This document shows, in pieces, positions 1 to 7,150 of a stretch of 21,757 nt of DNA. Both the position numbers and the translations under genes were made by a program. The stretch is from Deltaproteobacteria bacterium UBA5799 (GTDB lineage: Bacteria > Desulfobacterota > GWC2-55-46). Location of the stretch: the NCBI GenBank assembly GCA_002418185.1, contig DIDN01000059.1, forward strand, positions 1-21,757, written 5' to 3'. Under the pieces are notes generated by a model. It did not search any database. It had not been told where the DNA came from and saw nothing but the letters and a program-made list of their open reading frames with translations. How positions within the stretch are numbered: the stretch's first letter is position 1; each line of letters starts with the position of its first letter.

Positions 1-903
1 GGCCCCGGGCCGAAGGAGCGCGTCCATGACCCTCGCGAGGTCCTCGGCGTCCGCGTTCTCGAGGTAGTGTACGTTTATGCGGCTGCTCGCCTCGGGCGGG
101 GCCACGTCGAGCAGCGTGATGAACTCCTTGTAGAACTCCCGGTCCTCGAGCGAATCGGAGAGTATTATCGCGTTCAGCCGCTCGTCCGGGGTAATCGAGC
201 TCTCGCCCTCCTCGCGCCTTATGCCGGTCCTCCTCTGCTCCTCGCGCCGGAGTATCTGTGCGACCACCTCGGCCTGGGCGTTCCTCAGGTATATGACCTC
301 AGGCTCGGTCAGGCCCTGAGGCGTGTCCATGGCCGTGAGTATCGTTAGTATCTTCTCGACGTTGTTGGCGGTATCGACAAGGAGGAGGGCGTTCCTGGCG
401 CCGAAGACGGATATCTGGCCGTTCCTGGAGACAAGCGGCTGGACCGCGGAAAAGGCGTCCTGCACCGGGATGTAGCTCAATGGCATGAGCCGGACTATGT
501 ACTCGTCAGGCCTTGCGGTGTCCGGGTCGAGGACGACCGGCGTGCCGCTCTGCCTCACTGCTGACGAGGGGATTATCTTGTAGTAGCCGTCCGCCTCGAC
601 GAGCGAGAAGTTCTTTATCTCCAGGGCCGAGACGAAGATATTCAGGGCCTCCTCGCTCGTTAGCCTGCCCGGTGCTATTATCGTGACCTTGCCGCGTAGC
701 GTTTCGTCGTAGATGAAGTTCCTTCCGGTTATCTCGCTCATTATCCTTACGAGCGAGGATATCTCCACGTCCACGAAATTGAGGGTTATCTCTTCGGCCT
801 GGGTCCTCTGCTCCTGCCCCCCGGCGCTCCCGGACGCGGCATGGGACGTGACAAGGAGCGCCAGGAGGAAGAGGCATATGTGGGCCGCTTTACCTGTTTT
901 CAT
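1..903 (-). CDS. gspD: Type II secretion outer-membrane secretin GspD, N-terminal part (runs off left edge)
   Basis: GspD forms the multimeric outer-membrane channel of the type II secretion system. The first 301 residues are present; the frame is still open at position 1, so the C-terminal secretin beta-barrel lies outside the window. A signal peptide is visible at residues 1-23 (K5 followed by a hydrophobic stretch CLFLLALLV, then SHAASG). The periplasmic ring domains follow in normal order: N0 at about 38-115 (ITLNFVDVEISSLV), N1 at about 127-190 (YIVRLMPLSYIPVQDAF), N2 at about 197-275 (EVIYLRNAQAEVV), and the beginning of N3 (INVHYLENADAEDL). The start is uncertain. ATG at 903 gives MKTGKAAH, an in-frame ATG at 912 adds MGY, and neither has a clear Shine-Dalgarno. 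The gene lies 165 bp downstream of gspC, an unusually wide gap that contains its own promoter candidate. gspE and gspF would be expected further left. Confidence 0.93.
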   Translation of the reverse strand, partial: MKTGKAAHICLFLLALLVTSHAASGSAGGQEQRTQAEEITLNFVDVEISSLVRIMSEITGRNFIYDETLRGKVTIIAPGRLTSEEALNIFVSALEIKNFSLVEADGYYKIIPSSAVRQSGTPVVLDPDTARPDEYIVRLMPLSYIPVQDAFSAVQPLVSRNGQISVFGARNALLLVDTANNVEKILTILTAMDTPQGLTEPEVIYLRNAQAEVVAQILRREEQRRTGIRREEGESSITPDERLNAIILSDSLEDREFYKEFITLLDVAPPEASSRINVHYLENADAEDLARVMDALLRPGA

Positions 904-1033
904 GTATCCCATGGAGACGCCGTGGTCCGGGCGCGACGGTCTGTATTCCGGGCAGCTCTGGATTTCCTGGAGTACGGCTATAAATTCGGAGGCGAAAACA
1001 ACTCGAAAGGTAAGCTCAAAAGCATGGACTTTG

Positions 1034-1042
1034 ATTATAACA
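1034..1042 (-). promoter_or_regulatory. Candidate extended -10 promoter for gspD
   Basis: Read on the minus strand, the gspC-gspD gap contains a perfect TATAAT (1034-1039) preceded by TG at the extended -10 spacing (TGTTATAAT). No good -35 hexamer lies upstream, which is tolerated by extended -10 promoters. Transcription would begin near 1027 and leave a leader of about 115-125 nt before gspD. This would allow gspD to be expressed separately from luxR-gspC. The motif is seen; its activity is inferred. Confidence 0.45.
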
Positions 1043-1068
1043 CACAATTTGCTCTAAGGCCCTTTACC

Positions 1069-1938
1069 CTACTGGATGGAATAGCGGAAGCTCTTCGGCT
1101 GCCCCTGCCTGATTACGCCGAGGTCGAAGCTGGACTCGCCCTTCAGGGCCGAGAGCACCTGGACGGCCTTCTCGGGGGAGTCGATACGGTAGCCGTTTAT
1201 GCTCGTAAGTACGTCCCCGTCCATGAGGCCTATGGCGTCGAAGACGCCCCTGGGCCTTATTTCGGTGACCATGAACCCCTGTACGGAGCCGTTCATGACG
1301 CGGGGCGTAAGCCTCGCGTCGGTCATTATCCTGCCCATGTCGGCCAGCGCGCTCTCCACGGCCCCGCGTTCTATTACCCAGTCCCTTTCGGCGACCTGCC
1401 TCGAATAGGCAAGGCCGCCTTTTTCGGGCGGAGCGGAAGCGGCGCTCTTCTCCCCCATCGCCTTCAGGGACTCCGGGATATCTTCGAGGAAGACCTTGTA
1501 CGCGGCATCTCCCGAGCCGGTGGATACGACCGCCCGTCCCGGCGACACCGACTTGAGGGCGCCTGAGCCGAAGACGCTGTCGCCGACCCTGAATACCGAT
1601 TCGCCTTCGGTGCCCTCCTTGCTGAAGACAGCGTAGCCCCCGGCGCCGGTGTATGTGCCGACGAGCTTGAGATCCGGAAGCAGAGCCTCGGCGCCGGCCC
1701 CCGCCTCCCTTATGTCTATCCTCGCGAGTTTTCCGGCCCTGCCCGGGTAAACGCCCTTTTCAACGATGGGCGCGTACTCCTCGAATGCTGGCTCCGCCCT
1801 GGCTTCCAGGGGCGCGGGCGCGGCCTGGAGACCGGGCTCGGGGGGATACCCTAACAGTATGTAGTCCCTTGCGAGCAGCCCCAGGAGCGGGAACGCCAGA
1901 AGCGCGAGTGCGATATTGACCAGTCTTATCCTTGACAT
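1069..1938 (-). CDS. gspC: Type II secretion inner-membrane clamp protein GspC (HR + PDZ domains)
   Basis: GspC links the inner-membrane platform of the T2SS to the secretin and takes part in substrate recognition. The 289-residue protein has a short cytoplasmic N-terminus, one membrane span (about residues 6-23) and a proline/alanine-rich periplasmic linker. A homology-region domain follows at about 87-151 (LPDLKLVGTYTG, then VFRVGDSV), which in the family contacts the N0 domain of GspD. A C-terminal PDZ domain spans about 205-288 (GLMDGDVLTSINGYRI, followed by the alpha-helix DSPEKAVQVL). Length and order are typical of PDZ-type GspC. It starts 27 bp after the luxR-like gene, with a purine-rich GGAAGG about 10 nt upstream of the ATG, so the two are probably co-transcribed. 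The gene and gspD follow each other in the usual C-D order. Confidence 0.93.
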   Translation of the reverse strand: MSRIRLVNIALALLAFPLLGLLARDYILLGYPPEPGLQAAPAPLEARAEPAFEEYAPIVEKGVYPGRAGKLARIDIREAGAGAEALLPDLKLVGTYTGAGGYAVFSKEGTEGESVFRVGDSVFGSGALKSVSPGRAVVSTGSGDAAYKVFLEDIPESLKAMGEKSAASAPPEKGGLAYSRQVAERDWVIERGAVESALADMGRIMTDARLTPRVMNGSVQGFMVTEIRPRGVFDAIGLMDGDVLTSINGYRIDSPEKAVQVLSALKGESSFDLGVIRQGQPKSFRYSIQ

Positions 1939-1965
1939 CCTGTGAAGCCTTCCAGAAGACCCGGC

Positions 1966-2601
1966 TTATTTTACAGGGAAGAGCGCTCCCCTGGCCGCCG
2001 GGTTTCTTATCGAATAGTTGATGAGCTGGGACCTGGTGGTTATGCCCAGCTTCTTGAAAATCCTGTGGAGATGCGTCTTTACCGTCAGCTCGCTTATCCG
2101 GAGCTTGTCGGCTATCTCCCTGTTCCGGAGGCCCCTTCCGGCAAGGGCCACGATCTCCTTCTCCTTGGGGGAGAGGACCTCGCCGCTGTCCTTTTTGAGC
2201 CTGTTTACGCTCCAGAGGAGGTCCTTTACCGTCGCCTTGTCCATCCATATGTCGCCGCCCGCGACCGACCGTATGGCCTTCTTGAGGACGGAGGGGGTCG
2301 CCTCGGAAAGGAGCACCCCCCTGAGGTTCCTGGCTATTATGGCGGAGATGATGTTGTCTTTGCCGCAGTCGGTGTCGAGGAGTATGAACCCGTTCTTCGT
2401 GGAAGGGTCGAGCTTCTGGAAAGAGCTGTACAGAGTGGGGAAGTCGGTCAATATGACATCGGCGGATTCGATGTCGCCGTCGAGAATTTCGCCATCGCCT
2501 GAGATGTAGTCGGCCTCAAAATCGTCTTCGTCCTCCAGGAGCCTTGTCACGCCTTCCGAGAAAAGGTCGTTGCTGAATGCGACCATTACCCTGATGCTCA
2601 T
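1966..2601 (-). CDS. NarL/LuxR-type response regulator with degenerate receiver domain, linked to T2SS genes
   Basis: This 211-residue protein has the two-domain architecture of the NarL/FixJ family. The C-terminal GerE helix-turn-helix (about 144-201) is canonical: LSPKEKEIVALAGRGLRNRE followed by IADKLRISELTVKTHLHRIF. The N-terminal region aligns with a receiver domain but lacks key residues. The acidic pair after beta-1 (IRVLIADDH in typical members) is replaced by F9-S10 in IRVMVAFSN. The conserved lysine after beta-5 (LLKDA) is replaced by S99 in LLSEA. Only the phospho-acceptor-like D53 (VILTDF) and T77 remain. It is therefore probably not regulated by ordinary phosphorylation. A good ribosome site (GAGGTG, about 7 nt spacing) supports the ATG at 2601. 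It heads the minus T2SS arm and diverges from gspG, so it most likely controls one or both secretion arms. That role is inferred from position. Confidence 0.88.
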   Translation of the reverse strand: MSIRVMVAFSNDLFSEGVTRLLEDEDDFEADYISGDGEILDGDIESADVILTDFPTLYSSFQKLDPSTKNGFILLDTDCGKDNIISAIIARNLRGVLLSEATPSVLKKAIRSVAGGDIWMDKATVKDLLWSVNRLKKDSGEVLSPKEKEIVALAGRGLRNREIADKLRISELTVKTHLHRIFKKLGITTRSQLINYSIRNPAARGALFPVK

Positions 2602-2879
2602 CGAGTCCCACCTCGCTGGTTGCGCCTTGTTGTTCGACGTCTTCGTCTACGGAGGCAAACGGCCGGGACAACATTCGGCAGGACTTCTCAGACAATATTC
2701 CGGAGGCAAAACCTGGTTTTATCCTGTCATCACCTTCCCCTCGGCTCCCGGTTCTCCCCGTGTTCTACCGGGGCGGAAAGCATGCGGCAGATTAATTGTA
2801 ACAAAACCGCCGGGATTTTCAAGTGCCATGAGATTAAAAATTATTTGTTATCGGCGTCGAATTGATATATCATGTCGTG
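2602..2879. other. Divergent intergenic region between the luxR-like gene and gspG
   Basis: About 278 bp separate the two divergent T2SS arms. The region is richer in A/T near the gspG side (2821-2870) and contains the luxR promoter described separately. It also holds two pairs of direct repeats: CGGAGGCAAA at 2650-2659 and 2701-2710, and GACAAYATTC at 2667-2676 and 2691-2700. A small hairpin (CCCCG / CGGGG, 2756-2760 with 2769-2773) lies within the predicted luxR leader. I could not find a convincing plus-strand sigma70 promoter for gspG. No gene is seen here. Confidence 0.6.
2795..2822 (-). promoter_or_regulatory. Predicted sigma70 promoter for the luxR-gspC arm
   Basis: On the minus strand TTGAAA (2817-2822) and TACAAT (2795-2800) are separated by 16 bp, and TG precedes the -10 at the extended position (TGTTACAAT). 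Each hexamer matches consensus at 5 of 6 positions. Transcription would start near 2788, giving the luxR-like gene a leader of about 185 nt that includes the direct repeats and a small hairpin. It is the best promoter match in this intergenic region. Confidence 0.55.
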
Positions 2880-3317
2880 ATGATGCACAGGAACAGCAAG
2901 GGTTTTACGCTCATAGAGCTTCTCATCGTCATCGCGATACTCGGCACTCTCGCCGCGATAATCGCGCCCAGGATAGTCGGCAGGACCGACGAGGCCCGCG
3001 TCGTGGAGGCCAAGGTCCAGATAAGGAACCTCGAGACGGCCCTCAGGCTCTACAGGCTCGACAACGGGTTTTACCCGTCGACCGAGCAGGGGCTCGAAGC
3101 CCTGGTCAGGAAGCCCGAGTCCGGCAGGGTCCCGGCGAACTGGCGCGACGGCGGTTACCTTGAGAAAAGCAAGGTACCCGGCGACTCTTGGGGCAACCCC
3201 TTCATATACGCCTCGCCCGGCCAGAGCGGAGACTACGACATAATCTCCTGGGGCGCGGACGGCGCGCGCGGGGGCGAGGGTTTCGACGCTGACTTGAGGA
3301 GCTGGGAGCTCGACTGA
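2880..3317 (+). CDS. gspG: Major pseudopilin GspG
   Basis: GspG is the main subunit of the T2SS pseudopilus. A type-IV-pilin-like leader ends in SKG followed by FTLIELLIVIAILGTL, so prepilin peptidase should cut after G8, with the conserved Glu at mature position 5. The C-terminal region has the GspG signature, including TEQGLEALV, the loop PGDSWGNPFIY and GDYDIISWGADGARGGEG, where family members bind calcium. Mature length (about 137 residues) is normal. The start is ambiguous. I chose ATG 2880 (MMHRNSKG); ATG 2883 is equally plausible, and TTG 2862 would give a longer leader. No strong Shine-Dalgarno distinguishes them. It is the first gene of the plus arm gspG-H-I-J-K-L-M, which fits its need for the highest expression. 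Confidence 0.95.
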   Translation: MMHRNSKGFTLIELLIVIAILGTLAAIIAPRIVGRTDEARVVEAKVQIRNLETALRLYRLDNGFYPSTEQGLEALVRKPESGRVPANWRDGGYLEKSKVPGDSWGNPFIYASPGQSGDYDIISWGADGARGGEGFDADLRSWELD

Positions 3318-3339
3318 AGCCCCCGGGAAGCTACTGCCG

Positions 3340-3981
3340 ATGAGCAACGCAGGTTTGCGAAGTGGGGCCGCTCCGCATGACGGGCGGCGAAGACAGGCCA
3401 AAGGCCCGCCCGGGGCCGATGGCCTTAAGAGAGACTGCCGCAGCACTCGCACCACGTACCGCGCACCCCGTTCCACGCTCCCCCTCTCACACGGATTCTC
3501 TCTCCTGGAACTAATCGCCGTAATCGCCGTGATCGGCATGACGCTCGCGTTCGTTCTCCCGAGGTTCCCGTCCCTCGAAGGCCGCGGCCTTGAGACCGAC
3601 GCCGAGAGGCTCGCGCTACTCTTTTCCTTTACGGGAGAGAGGGCCGCTGCCACGAGGTCGGCTTACAGGCTCCAATTCGACTTCGGGGGGGCGGCGGTGC
3701 GCGTCGGGGTATCGGCGGACGGCAAGGAGTTCGCACCCGTTACCGAGCCCGCCGCAAGGGGCGGAAGACTCGGCCCGGGCGTCGTTATCGACGAGGTCTT
3801 CAGCCCGGGCCTCGGCCAGGTGAGGCGCGGGGAGGCCGTCATAGACATTACCAGCGCAGGCGGCCCTCCCTTTGAGGTGACCCTCTCATCGGGGGAGAGC
3901 AAGGCGCACCTGGCCTATAACCCCTACACCGGGAAAACGATCGTCTCGTATCCGGGGCGCGAGGAGGGGAAGGATGGATAA
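3340..3981 (+). CDS. gspH: Minor pseudopilin GspH with an unusually long leader
   Basis: GspH is a minor pseudopilin between the tip complex and the GspG shaft. The prepilin site is SHG followed by FSLLELIAVIAVIGMTLAF, with Glu at mature position 5. It is followed by a GspH/FimT-like globular region of about 160 residues (ERLALLFSFTGERAAATRSA, with YRLQF downstream). The gene sits between gspG and gspI as expected. The first in-frame ATG (3340) places the cleavage site after residue 52, whereas most leaders have 5-10 residues. The leader is rich in Arg and Pro and contains several positive charges. In this frame the only other start codon is TTG at 3355. GGGAAG (3325-3330) gives a weak ribosome site for the ATG. 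It overlaps the next gene by 8 nt, suggesting translational coupling. Confidence 0.85.
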   Translation: MSNAGLRSGAAPHDGRRRQAKGPPGADGLKRDCRSTRTTYRAPRSTLPLSHGFSLLELIAVIAVIGMTLAFVLPRFPSLEGRGLETDAERLALLFSFTGERAAATRSAYRLQFDFGGAAVRVGVSADGKEFAPVTEPAARGGRLGPGVVIDEVFSPGLGQVRRGEAVIDITSAGGPPFEVTLSSGESKAHLAYNPYTGKTIVSYPGREEGKDG

Positions 3982-4324
3982 GAAGGGCTTTACGCTCCTC
4001 GAGGTAATGGTTGCGCTGGCGGTCCTTTCCGGGGCGGTCGCGATACTCGTTACGAGCTTCAATTACCATTTGAGTGCGGCTGCGAGGAGCAGCCAGGAGG
4101 TCGTCTCGGTAGTGCTCGGCCTCCAGAAGATGGAGGAGCTAAGGCTTGAGGGGAGTCTTGCGGCAGCGGCCCTTGATAGCGGCGTCGGGTCCTGGGAGGC
4201 GTTCCCCGGGTATACGTGGGAGCTCGCCGGCGAGGACACGGAGTTAACGGGCGTAATGAGGGTTGAGCTCAAGGTCGGCCATGACGGGTCATTTTTTTCG
4301 ATTATTTCCTTCGTCAAGGAATAA
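3974..4324 (+). CDS. gspI: Minor pseudopilin GspI
   Basis: GspI is a minor pseudopilin that forms the tip complex with GspJ and GspK. The 116-residue protein has a classic short leader MDKKG followed by FTLLEVMVALAVLSGAVAIL, with Glu at mature position 5. The small globular domain contains QKMEELRLEG, matching the QKMEE-like motif common after the N-terminal helix of GspI. A strong GAGGAGGGG just upstream of ATG 3974, inside the end of gspH, fixes the start. Size is normal for the family. Its 3' end overlaps the predicted gspJ start by 44 nt, so the tip-complex genes are tightly packed and probably translated together. Confidence 0.93.
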   Translation: MDKKGFTLLEVMVALAVLSGAVAILVTSFNYHLSAAARSSQEVVSVVLGLQKMEELRLEGSLAAAALDSGVGSWEAFPGYTWELAGEDTELTGVMRVELKVGHDGSFFSIISFVKE

Positions 4325-4892
4325 CGGCGGGTTTACGCTGGTAGAGCTCCTTGTGGCGGTCGCCATTACGGCGGTCCTTCTTGCGTCGCTCTATGCGGTC
4401 TTTTTCTCGGTTGCCGGGGCCGGGGGCCGGGCGAGCGAGGAGGCCTTCAGGCACGTGGAGGCAGGAAGGACGCTTGAGAGGATGGCGAGCGAGGTCCGCT
4501 CCGCGTATACGAGGCGCGGCAATACCCGGACGTTTTTCAAGGCCGGGAGCCAAAGGCGCCATTCCGAGCTCTCCTTCACCCTTTTTACCTATCCGGTCCA
4601 GGGCGGGGACGCCCCGAGAAGCGACCTGCTGGCGGTAAGCTATTCGGTCGGGCGGGACGGCCAGAGAAGGCACCTCGTAAAGGAAATCTGGAGCCCTTTT
4701 ACCGCCGAGAAGATGAGCTTCAGGGCCGTCGAGGACATAAAGGGCTTTGAAGTGAGCCTCTTTAACGGAAAGGACTGGTCAAAGGCGTGGGACTCAGAGC
4801 TTGAAGGCTCTGCACCCCGGGCGGTGGCCGTCAAGATAACCCTCGGCACAGGCGAGGAACTGGCGATGACTGCCCCGCTGATGATAAGATAA
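4281..4892 (+). CDS. gspJ: Minor pseudopilin GspJ
   Basis: GspJ is a minor pseudopilin of the GspI-J-K tip complex. The mature start is visible at NGG followed by FTLVELLVAVAITAVLLASL, with Glu at position 5. The roughly 185-residue globular part contains GRTLERMASEVRSAY and LLAVSYSVGRDGQRR, typical of the PulG-like GspJ fold. Length (203 residues) is normal. I chose ATG 4281, giving a 17-residue leader; an upstream TTG at 4263 is in frame but less likely. This start overlaps gspI by 44 nt, with only a weak AAGG upstream, consistent with coupled translation. The next gene, gspK, begins 20 nt after the stop. Confidence 0.92.
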   Translation: MTGHFFRLFPSSRNNGGFTLVELLVAVAITAVLLASLYAVFFSVAGAGGRASEEAFRHVEAGRTLERMASEVRSAYTRRGNTRTFFKAGSQRRHSELSFTLFTYPVQGGDAPRSDLLAVSYSVGRDGQRRHLVKEIWSPFTAEKMSFRAVEDIKGFEVSLFNGKDWSKAWDSELEGSAPRAVAVKITLGTGEELAMTAPLMIR

Positions 4893-4912
4893 TCTCTTAA
4901 GTTTTTACCATA

Positions 4913-5845
4913 ATGCACCAGTTAAAAAGGAGAAATACAGTTAGGGATGAAGGCGGCCTTGTACTTGTTACGGTCCTCCTGGTCGTTGCCCTCCTTACGG
5001 CCCTCGTAACCGATTTCATCTACAAGTCCCATGTCGCCTCGTCCAGGGCCGGCGCATTGAGGGACTCGGCAAGGGCCGGCGTGTTAGCGGCCGACGGCGT
5101 CTCCCTTGCCAGGGCCGGGATCGAGGAGTTGCTTGGAAAAAACCCGAATATCGTAACGGACGAGGCCGGGCTCGTCTTCTCGAAGCCCCTTGAGGACGGC
5201 CTCGGCATCTCAATACGGGCCGTAGACGAGAGGTCCAGGGCGTCACTGCGCATAGCGTATCCCATGACCGGGTCCATTGAACAGAAGTCGCACGGCATCC
5301 TGGCAAGGCTCCTTACGGTAAAAAGGGCCGGGGGCGAGGGGCTGGCCGACTCCCTTGCCGACTGGATCGATAACGACGCCGCGCCGAGGCCCAGGGGGGC
5401 CGAGGAGCAGTTCTACCGCGGCCTCAAGCCCCCTTACGCGCCGAAAAACGGTCTTCTCGACAGCGTAGAGGAGCTCCTGCTCGTAAAGGGCTTCACGCCG
5501 GAGGTCCTGGGAGCAGTGGGAGAGCACCTTACGCCTTATGTCCCGGACGGGCTCGTTAACATCAACACCGCCCCAAGGCCGGTCCTTGCCTCGCTTTCCG
5601 AGGAGATGACCAATGAGCTTGCGGACGAGTTGATCAGGTTCAGGAAGAACGCCCCTTTCACGGACAGGTCGCAGGTCATGAAGGTGCCGGGCTTCGAGAA
5701 GGCCGGCTTCAGCATCCAGGACCGGATAACCACGACGAGCAGTATCTGGAGGATCCATTCAAGGGCAAAGGCCGGCGACGTCATAAGGGAGGTCGAGGCC
5801 GTGGTCCAGCTCGGGGGAGGGGTCCTCTATTGGAGGGAGATGTAA
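4913..5845 (+). CDS. gspK: Minor pseudopilin GspK (tip of the pseudopilus)
   Basis: GspK is the large minor pseudopilin at the tip of the pseudopilus. The leader ends in RDEGG followed by LVLVTVLLVVALLTALV. Mature position 5 is Thr rather than Glu, a recognised feature of GspK, and the first mature residue is Leu instead of Phe. The 310-residue length and two sequence blocks are diagnostic: ADSLADWIDNDAAPRPRGAE, where the alpha-domain is inserted, and LVNINTAPRPVLASL near residues 214-228, followed by the helix-hairpin-helix-like MKVPGFEKAGF. ATG 4913 is the only sensible start, although the ribosome site is weak. The gene is 4 bp upstream of gspL. Confidence 0.94.
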   Translation: MHQLKRRNTVRDEGGLVLVTVLLVVALLTALVTDFIYKSHVASSRAGALRDSARAGVLAADGVSLARAGIEELLGKNPNIVTDEAGLVFSKPLEDGLGISIRAVDERSRASLRIAYPMTGSIEQKSHGILARLLTVKRAGGEGLADSLADWIDNDAAPRPRGAEEQFYRGLKPPYAPKNGLLDSVEELLLVKGFTPEVLGAVGEHLTPYVPDGLVNINTAPRPVLASLSEEMTNELADELIRFRKNAPFTDRSQVMKVPGFEKAGFSIQDRITTTSSIWRIHSRAKAGDVIREVEAVVQLGGGVLYWREM

Positions 5846-5849
5846 GCAT

Positions 5850-7145
5850 ATGAAGGTACTTGTACTGGATATCGGCAGGGAGCGGGTGCTGGCCGGGGTC
5901 TTCGAGTCCGGAAAACCGCTCTCGTTTTTCAGCGCCTCGATAGAGGGGCCGGGCGACGAGGGCCTCAGGGAGGCTCTGTCCGCCGCCGCGGGACAGGCCA
6001 GAGCGAAATTCGGACGGGTCCTGGTAAGCCTCCCCGCGAGCGAGCTTATCATCAGGGTGGTGGAGATGCCCTTCAGCGAAAGGAAGAAGGTGCTCGAGGC
6101 CCTGCCTTTTGAGCTGGCCGGTCTCCTGCACGTCGAGGTCGGGGACGTGGTCATGGACGCCGTGCCCCTCGGGGAGGGCAGGTTCCTTGCGGTAGCAGCC
6201 GAAAGGAAGCTCGTCCGGGGGTATCTCGAAGTCCTGAATTCAATCGGGATCGACCCCTGCTGGACCGGCTCCGGCCTTTTCGCGGCCTCAGCCCTCGTGC
6301 CTGCTTCCGATGGCGGCGGCACGAGGGCCGTGGTCGTGCCCGGCGCCTTTGCCGTGACCGAGAACGGCTCGCCCAGGCTCTTCAAGCCTGTAAGGGGCAT
6401 CGAGAACGTGCGCCTCGGGGCCGAGTTCCTGGACGCGGAGGGCATCGTAGTGGATGAGGTCCACAGCGCCGGATGGGACGAGGAAGAGCTCGCCGGGATA
6501 TTCCACGGCGCGAGGCAGGAAGCGCTCGACCTGCCTCCCGGGTGCCCGCCCGAGGCTTCCCTTGCCTTCGCGCTGGCCGTTGTGGAGGACAGCGGTCGCA
6601 TAGCCGAGATGGTCAACTTCAGGCGCGGCGAGTTCGAGTACACGCGCGAGAAGGCCGCGAAGAGGAGGGCGCTCAAGACGGCCGCCCTCCTTGCCTCCGT
6701 CCTCGTCCTCATACTTGCCGGGGACCTCTACGCCAGGTACCTGGGGCTCTCGGCCGAGTTGGAGTCCTACAAAGGGGCGCTCCGGTCGGGCTACGCCGAG
6801 CTCTTCCCCGGCGAGCGGGCCGCCGAGGACCCGGTCTACCAGTTGGAGACCAGGCTCAGCGCCATGGACAGGGAAATTGCCGCCATGGGCGGCGGGGCAA
6901 GCTCCCTTGATTCGCTCCTCGGGATAGCGCAAGCCTCTCTGGAAGGCTCCGGGACAAGGATTACGGAGATAGTGCTCGGCCCTGAGGGGAGGGTAATAGC
7001 CAAAGGCGAGGCCCCGACCTTCGAGGACGCGAACAGGCTCAAGGAGGCGCTCGCAAACGGGCCGCTAAGGGACGTGAGCCTGGATGAGACAAGGGCGAGG
7101 CCCGAAGGCGGGACCTCTTTCAGCCTGAACGCTTACCTGAGGTGA
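5850..7145 (+). CDS. gspL: Type II secretion assembly-platform protein GspL
   Basis: GspL is a bitopic inner-membrane protein whose cytoplasmic actin-like domain recruits the ATPase GspE and whose periplasmic domain pairs with GspM. The 431-residue protein begins with an actin-fold strand and phosphate-loop-like MKVLVLDIGRERV. The GspL block VEMPFSERKKVLEALPFELA follows at about 71-90. A single membrane span lies at about 274-296 (basic KRRALK, then AALLASVLVLILAGDLYARY). The periplasmic part has a coiled segment and a C-terminal ferredoxin-like domain (ITEIVLGPEGRVIAKGEA). GGAGGGAG upstream of ATG 5850 supports the start. The stop overlaps an alternative GTG start of gspM. GspE itself is not in the window. 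Confidence 0.93.
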   Translation: MKVLVLDIGRERVLAGVFESGKPLSFFSASIEGPGDEGLREALSAAAGQARAKFGRVLVSLPASELIIRVVEMPFSERKKVLEALPFELAGLLHVEVGDVVMDAVPLGEGRFLAVAAERKLVRGYLEVLNSIGIDPCWTGSGLFAASALVPASDGGGTRAVVVPGAFAVTENGSPRLFKPVRGIENVRLGAEFLDAEGIVVDEVHSAGWDEEELAGIFHGARQEALDLPPGCPPEASLAFALAVVEDSGRIAEMVNFRRGEFEYTREKAAKRRALKTAALLASVLVLILAGDLYARYLGLSAELESYKGALRSGYAELFPGERAAEDPVYQLETRLSAMDREIAAMGGGASSLDSLLGIAQASLEGSGTRITEIVLGPEGRVIAKGEAPTFEDANRLKEALANGPLRDVSLDETRARPEGGTSFSLNAYLR

Positions 7146-7150
7146 AGATA

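Noticed and set aside
841..1566. Plus-strand reading frame opposite gspC and gspD
   Set aside because: It has no recognisable domain, is antisense to a clear HR/PDZ GspC, and owes its openness to codon composition.
3381..3412. Inverted repeat CGGGCGG / CCGCCCG between gspG and the GspH cleavage site
   Set aside because: It has a 7-bp stem, a 17-nt loop and no T run; such repeats are common by chance in GC-rich DNA, so it is not called a terminator.
2841..3653. 270-codon minus-strand reading frame across gspG and gspH
   Set aside because: It is antisense to two pseudopilins with clear prepilin motifs and resembles no family.
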